This document shows, piece after piece, positions 61,701 to 64,000 of a stretch of DNA of 64,000 bases. Both the position numbers and the translations under genes were made by a program. Below the pieces are notes generated by a model, which was not told where the DNA came from, made no database searches, and was given only the letters and a program-made list of their open reading frames with translations. This DNA is from Mya arenaria (taxonomy: Eukaryota > Mollusca > Bivalvia > Myida > Myidae). Every line of letters begins with the position of its first letter. Within the stretch, counting starts at the first letter, position 1. Location: assembly GCF_026914265.1 (NCBI RefSeq), contig NC_069138.1:27371262-27435261 (forward strand), read 5' to 3'.

Positions 61701-63820
61701 CGTGTTTTTGCCAGAGTCATGGGTCTTGCTAAACATGTACTGACCTCCCATTTGATAAGTAGTGACCTTGAACTATGAGGCTCCACGGTGACACTTCTTG
61801 GAGCTCCAGTTGGCACTGAAATAAAGAACCATGTACTTTCCATAATATCTTATACATCATATAATGCTTACAACTTAATCATTAATTTAAAAAACAGTCA
61901 TGTTTGCTACTGCAAAATTAATTTATTGTTAAATGGACTAAGCTTATTGCCATGACATTGAAAACAACTACAATAGATTTTATCAGGGCCTTATAAACTG
62001 TGCCACTTTTTTGATCATGGACCTAGTGCATCTAACATTTAAAACCATGCATACAATGTTTTCATTAGATAAAGATGGAAACCCAATCTTACCGATCTTT
62101 CCCTTTCAGTAAAACATTAAAAAATTCTCTAATATTATTATGACCTTGACCTTGAAATTTGGTGACCCTAATCAGAAAAGCTTGGCATATGTTATTTACA
62201 TACAACAAATTATATTAAAGTCAATATACGTTTGTGTTAAATAGGTAAATATAGTAAAATTAGTAATGGGCTCAGAAAACGGTGGCTACTGTATTGGTTA
62301 CCACAATAACCTGCATGACGTCAGGTATCCACCTTCCCTTAAATGAACTTATGGCATTGCCCAACACAAATAAACCAAGAAACACTATGGACAAAAAATG
62401 CACACAAATACCTCTAAAGACTAGCCTAATACTTTATACATAGCAATCGTGCCACACAGCAAACATGTTCAGCTGCTGTTTGTCAGATAAAATAAGGACA
62501 TAACTTTATAAATATTAATGCCAGAGTTATGGACCTAGCTGGTAATGTTGGTATTTATCAATATATGAATATCTCAGAATGTATGTGAGTTTAAGCCATG
62601 CTTTAACAGCTTCAACAACAACACCTTTTCAGGACGAGTAATAAAGCTGATATCCAGCTCTTTTTTTATCAATCATCGTTTACTAATTGATGATTGGAGA
62701 AGTACTAGTGTAATAGTTACCTGTCGGAAATGTCCTTGCATTGACTGGATCACTTGGCTGCCCCCTGCCCCCAGCATTTTCTGATGTGATTTTGAACATG
62801 TACCATGTCCAAGAGTCAAGGTCTGTGATGTTCACTTGAAGGTCAAGATTGTCAATAATCTCTTCTCCAACTGGCTGAGAGAGGTTGCTTAGCAACCAGT
62901 AGGTGACATAATACCGTTTAATTGGTCCATTTTGCTCCTCTTGAAGGACAGCCTACATAACAATAATTACTGTTTTAAAACTGAAAGTAGTGACAATTTT
63001 ATAAATGTACATGTTCGTACAAGGATGTGAAAAAAAAGGTAATGTAACAAATGTAAAATACTTGAGTTTATCTTAGGTTCTTATATAATTATCCCCGTCA
63101 TATATAATATCAGGCATTTAAAATATTGATAACTGAGTTCTGTGATAATCAAAATTAATCCATTCAAATGTTGCTAGTTGTCTTTTAACTATTTAATTTG
63201 CCAATAAAAGGGTTATATTTCAATAAAAAATATAATTTATTAATACAACATTGTTGTATAACCAATGAACTACTATAAACACCTCTGCCAATCAACCTCC
63301 AAAAAGTGACAAGGCAGAGATTATGCTCCCTAGCTGGGGTCACTAAGATTCTATGAGAATATATTCACAAATATGATGCTCCTTATATCATTCAAAAATG
63401 GGGATGAATTCGGGCCCCATTCATAATTTCCAAAACGACAACAGGTATTTTTTTCACAAAAGTGGAAGCCAAATTCACAACTTCAAATAATATCATATAT
63501 TCACATCACTTTCCTTCATTATTGTCTCAAAGTTTGTAACTGCTGTAAATATCTTCCTATTTAGATGAATTAAGCATATAAAGTCACAGTAAGGAATAGT
63601 CTTAGCTCAAATAAAAGATAAAAAGTAAAGATCATATTTAAAAAACATTTTTGTTTTTCTCACAATTTGGTTTTTGCTTCTTAAACAATTTGAAGGGCCG
63701 TGTGCCCCCTTTCACAATCATGTGAGAAAAAAATTGAAAGAAAGCTCACCTCCCATGAGAGCTGGATAGAGTCAGAGGTCAGGGGTGTGGCCTTCACCTC
63801 CCTTGCCATTCCACTTGGAG
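46576..63820 (-). CDS. Gene 2: fibronectin type III receptor with NPxY and PDZ-type tail (5' partial)
   Basis: Fourteen exons in transcript order: 63750-63820, 62721-62952, 61745-61815, 60784-60902, 60303-60415, 56005-56475, 54428-54577, 53781-54017, 52994-53060, 52772-52871, 49888-49969, 48104-48142, 47612-47742, 46576-46746. They total 2054 bases and 683 residues, with GT/AG and matching phase at every junction. The first visible exon starts in phase 1, so more exons lie beyond the window. Order: FN3-A (1-101), FN3-B (102-202), FN3-C (203-409, with an insertion at about 243-362), a Pro/Thr stalk, a membrane helix (about 450-474), then RRQKKR and a tail of about 209 residues with NPHY, NPAY and C-terminal TAL. 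FN3 domains mediate extracellular adhesion; NPxY binds PTB proteins or sorting adaptors, and T-x-L-COOH fits PDZ class I. So an adhesion or guidance-type receptor is inferred; no kinase or phosphatase domain is present. I do not recognise an orthologue. Confidence 0.88.
46868..47060. mobile_element. ~193-base MITE with 'aaaggactagac' inverted ends
   Basis: Left 'aaaaggactagacactagat', right 'ctggcgtctagtcccttt': imperfect terminal inverted repeats. It lies in the last intron of gene 2. A related partial copy lies at 42946-43075. Confidence 0.6.
47304..47476. mobile_element. pogo/Tigger-like MITE, complete 173-base copy
   Basis: Left CAGTCAAAACCTGTTTGCTT, right CAACACGTTTTGACTG, with TA on both sides (47302-47303 and 47477-47478). 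It lies in the last intron of gene 2. Confidence 0.75.
47612..47742 (-). CDS. Gene 2, exon with two NPxY motifs
   Basis: Acceptor 'ttttttttacctaag', donor CACAG|GTGGGC, phase 1 to 0. The peptide reads D-NPHYSGLAAPGTVKA-NPAYYEE, then SASSDQESISVSMVFSAEDS. If the donor were not used, the frame would add VGWFLF and stop, a possible alternative short C-terminus. The phase-0 match to 46576-46746 supports splicing. Confidence 0.85.
47905..47980. mobile_element. Half copy of the 'ctgcactctcacag' MITE
   Basis: Only one end is present: 'gtcaatctgtgagagtgcag' at about 47954-47975, with 'tcaaaagttgtcaaaa' before it. It lies in a gene 2 intron. Confidence 0.5.
48104..48142 (-). CDS. Gene 2, 39-base micro-exon of the tail
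   Basis: Acceptor 'tctatttcctag', donor GATG|GTGAGT, phase 1 to 1. Encodes (G)MSFDEIEAQRSD. Its length is divisible by three, so it could be skipped without changing frame. Missed by any length filter; accepted because both splice sites are strong and the phases match both neighbours. Confidence 0.75.
48403..49445. mobile_element. Dispersed repeat 'agagatgtttgtcaaacat' with internal ~145-base tandem repeats
   Basis: Opens 'acaagagatgtttgtcaaac' and ends 'catgggggacataataaaag'. Inside, a block of about 145 bases ('gaccttgacctttgac', 'ataggggtcatctactggtc', 'caagtttgagggccatgggt') is repeated about four or five times. It sits in a gene 2 intron. I associate this wording with non-autonomous bivalve repeats, from memory; its class is not certain. 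Confidence 0.6.
49888..49969 (-). CDS. Gene 2, exon 11 of the visible set, source of the 80-base array
   Basis: Acceptor 'aaccttattttag', donor TCAAAG|GTGTGT, phase 0 to 1. The peptide starts GTARSFMTESSGNVPVGNGR and ends RIREAFK. Its first 29 bases (49969-49941), together with the acceptor and adjoining intron, form the first unit of the tandem array at 49941-52340. The real exon differs from the units by GCA for ACA (Ala for Thr) and by continuing into AGTGGGAATG. Confidence 0.85.
49941..52340. repeat. 80-base tandem array copying the 3' splice site of gene 2 exon 11
   Basis: Thirty units start at 49941 and every 80 bases to 52261, followed by three degenerate units to about 52580. The plus-strand unit starts CTCTCTGTCATCAAGGACCT, runs through TGTGGTTCCCTAAAATAAGG, and ends with 'catacaaatacatg'. 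Read on the minus strand (the gene 2 sense), each has CTTATTTTAG|GGAACC, the exon 11 acceptor and 29 coding bases, then diverges into CATGTATTTGTATGTG. Units differ at a few positions (ctctctg/cactctg, tcaagg/tgaagg, ttaacta/ttaactt), and these variants are interspersed, so local gene conversion or unequal exchange is likely. Identity between units is very high. Confidence 0.95.
52772..52871 (-). CDS. Gene 2, exon 10 of the visible set: cytoplasmic tail
   Basis: Acceptor 'ttcttttgcag', donor AGAAAT|GTGAGA, phase 2 to 0. The peptide includes PAIAAAAEDGTDSVDLYADQ and VRFQSPTRSPRN. If the donor is bypassed the frame reads VRY and stops, giving a possible short isoform. The next intron holds the 80-base array. 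Confidence 0.8.
52994..53060 (-). CDS. Gene 2, exon 9 of the visible set: tail with YGQL motif
   Basis: Acceptor 'ttattttggacag', donor ACCAAG|GTATCA, phase 1 to 2. Encodes VIQQESIEDNQFNSMYGQLD then RPR. YGQL fits the YxxΦ sorting pattern. Confidence 0.8.
53395..53650. mobile_element. Decayed relative of the 48403-49445 repeat
   Basis: Two diverged blocks with 'gaccttgaactttgacc' and 'aatcaatagaggt(a/c)at', resembling the internal units of 48403-49445. Gene 2 intron. Confidence 0.4.
53781..54017 (-). CDS. Gene 2, exon 8 of the visible set: Pro/Thr stalk and membrane helix
   Basis: Acceptor 'ctaaatttcag', donor GCAAGCG|GTATGC, phase 1 to 1. APVPTLPTTARPKPRPTPRP begins a proline/threonine stalk; the helix LPVIIGGGVAGLFLLVVIFL then LICCLF; then the basic stop-transfer MRRQKKRQSDEK. 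Confidence 0.9.
54428..54577 (-). CDS. Gene 2, exon 7 of the visible set: C-terminal half of FN3-C
   Basis: Acceptor 'caatctttcccag', donor CACAT|GTGTGT, phase 1 to 1. The peptide contains ITLSDLEPDFVYNITINAAT then GAGYGRAVLLET, the L-x-P-x-x-x-Y tyrosine-corner and G-strand pattern of FN3. The frame is not the longest open one here; phase and the FN3 signature decide it. Confidence 0.85.
54680..55105. mobile_element. Dispersed repeat 'agctgtcacaggagtgatga'-type, fragment
   Basis: Starts 'agaactgtcacaggagtgat' and contains 'aagtagcaaagggcaa' and 'gagttatgg...tgcac' blocks twice (about 54780-54930 and 54905-55095). The related copy at 57089-57530 also opens 'aagagctgtcacag'. Interrupted or bounded by the pogo-like element at 55114. 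Confidence 0.45.
55114..55855. mobile_element. pogo/Tigger-like element, 742 bases, non-autonomous
   Basis: Left CAGTCGAAACTTGATGGCTT, right CCAACGAGTTTCGACTG, with TA flanks. It is longer than the other copies: the extra interior includes a duplicated ~62-base block ('ctgcgaaaatgacatcga' at about 55636 and 55692). No complete transposase frame. Gene 2 intron. Confidence 0.7.
56005..56475 (-). CDS. Gene 2, exon 6 of the visible set: FN3-C first half plus long insertion
   Basis: Acceptor 'tcgtgacttcag', donor AATGCAG|GTAAGA, phase 1 to 1, 157 codons. The first 40 residues are a normal FN3 start: VPGMVENLQVRATTTSLRLS, then WRPPPVTNGIISHYLVTYV. About 117 residues follow with no FN3 pattern: sequons NFT, NST, NTT and NIS, and two cysteines (HMCDTV, DLCGGL). 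The FN3 fold resumes only in the next exon. The insertion would sit between strands C/C' and E. Confidence 0.88.
57876..58252. mobile_element. hAT-like MITE, copy 2, nested
   Basis: 377 bases; same ends as 42142-42515 (TAGTGATGTTCCGATGATCG; complement of the right end TAGTGTTGGGAATCGG). The flanking 8-mers gtatttac (57868-57875) and ttatttac (58253-58260) match 7 of 8. Inserted within the 57003-60027 repeat region. Confidence 0.75.
59910..59970. repeat. (GGAC)n/(GGACGAC)n microsatellite
   Basis: Short tandem 'acgg' words ending in 'cgccggacaaattgtgatca', just before the terminal hairpin of the 57003-60027 element. Confidence 0.9.
60303..60415 (-). CDS. Gene 2, exon 5 of the visible set: end of FN3-B
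   Basis: Acceptor 'aaatgtttcag', donor AAGATG|GTATGT, phase 2 to 1. The peptide NLVPYTQYTVRVASFTNQLA then NGIGPYSENITVKTLQD shows the L-x-P-x-x-x-Y tyrosine corner and the G-strand of FN3. Confidence 0.9.
60784..60902 (-). CDS. Gene 2, exon 4 of the visible set: middle of FN3-B
   Basis: Acceptor 'cttgtgtttcag', donor GTCAA|GTAAGC, phase 0 to 2. The peptide APPVDQWNSDLSGFIVQYWN follows IKWE in the previous exon. Confidence 0.9.
60973..61199. repeat. 45-base minisatellite, five copies
   Basis: The unit starts CCTTTGTAGAGGCTGTTAAG and ends CTCGACTTTCAATAA; copies are nearly identical. It lies in the intron 5' (in gene sense) of exon 60784-60902, within about 70 bases of the acceptor. Confidence 0.95.
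61745..61815 (-). CDS. Gene 2, exon 3 of the visible set: start of FN3-B
   Basis: Acceptor 'ctttatttcag', donor GGGAG|GTCAGT, phase 1 to 0. Encodes (V)PTGAPRSVTVEPHSSRSLL then IKWE, the A/B strands with the conserved Trp. It has the same length (71 bases) and phases as 63750-63820, suggesting descent by domain duplication. Confidence 0.9.
61816..62720. other. Gene 2 intron without clear repeats
   Basis: About 0.9 kb, AT-rich. A 'gaccttgaccttgaaatttggtgacc' scrap at about 62142 is reminiscent of the 48403-49445 repeat. Nothing else is supported. Confidence 0.4.
62721..62952 (-). CDS. Gene 2, exon 2 of the visible set: most of FN3-A
   Basis: Acceptor 'tattgttatgtag', donor CGACAG|GTAACT, phase 0 to 1. 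The peptide AVLQEEQNGPIKRYYVTYWL ... LDSWTWYMFKITSENAGGRG has the C-strand and the tyrosine-corner-like region of FN3; sequons NLS and NIT. Confidence 0.9.
62953..63749. other. Gene 2 intron without clear repeats
   Basis: About 0.8 kb of AT-rich sequence with no ORF, tandem repeat or TIR element that I could recognise. Confidence 0.4.
63750..63820 (-). CDS. Gene 2, first visible exon: start of FN3-A
   Basis: Acceptor 'cccataatcag', donor GGGAG|GTGAGC, phase 1 to 0. Encodes (A)PSGMAREVKATPLTSDSIQ then LSWE, with the conserved Trp of strand B. The upstream part of the gene is outside the window. Confidence 0.88.
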
Positions 63821-64000
63821 CTGATTATGGGAAAATTACACAATGTTTATTTTTATGTTTATATGTCTAATTCAAATGAATTATTTCATAAAAAAAAATG
63901 TACTAAGAAATACTAAATTAATTTGTTCTACAAGGTCATCAGTATCCGCATGTGCTATTTCTTATAAATCACAATCTAACTGAATGGTCAATGCTTGCGG

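Overview
The window is eukaryotic nuclear DNA, most likely from a bivalve mollusc. Support comes from short phase-consistent exons in AT-rich introns, abundant small terminal-inverted-repeat transposons, tRNA-derived SINE sequence, and long dispersed repeats whose wording I associate from memory with bivalve genomes (an element opening with 'agagggccatgatggccct' and one opening with 'agagatgtttgtcaaacat'). There are no bacterial operons. The species cannot be fixed without a search.

Two multi-exon genes were reconstructed by hand from splice sites and reading phase. Gene 1 (+ strand, 29077-40508, 11 exons, 5' end missing) encodes at least 753 residues of a single-pass membrane protein: a 12-cysteine ectodomain, a Ser/Thr mucin-like stalk, one membrane helix and a long basic/Ser-rich cytoplasmic tail. 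Gene 2 (- strand, 63820 down to 46576, 14 exons, 5' end beyond the window) encodes 683 residues: three fibronectin type III domains (the third split by an insertion of about 120 residues), a Pro/Thr-rich stalk, one membrane helix, and a tail of about 209 residues with two NPxY motifs and a C-terminal T-A-L. Exon phases agree across every junction in both genes. The two genes converge, their 3' ends about 6 kb apart.

Layout. 1-5833: AT-rich, no supported gene, decayed MITE copies. 5834-6792: a coding-looking but frameshifted stretch, probably a pseudogene. 6793-9599: inverted repeats, a long near-perfect hairpin, a TA microsatellite and a possible LTR-retrotransposon fragment. 9600-19724: satellite array 1 (31- and 25-base modules in 2.4-3.1 kb higher-order blocks). 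20125-28398: satellite array 2 (about 79-base unit). 28685-40508: gene 1, whose introns hold MITEs, a SINE, a 0.9 kb trinucleotide array, a PIF/Harbinger-like MITE, a TA array and a 31-base minisatellite. 40509-46575: TIR elements, a hAT-like MITE, a 16/74-base tandem array. 46576-63820: gene 2, whose introns hold pogo-like MITEs, a 2.3 kb array of an 80-base unit that copies the 5' edge of one of the gene's own exons, and about 3 kb of nested transposons.

The strongest unusual observation is the 80-base array at 49941-52340: each of about 30 units carries a copy of exon 11's 3' splice site and first 29 coding bases, placing about 29 decoy acceptors before the real one.
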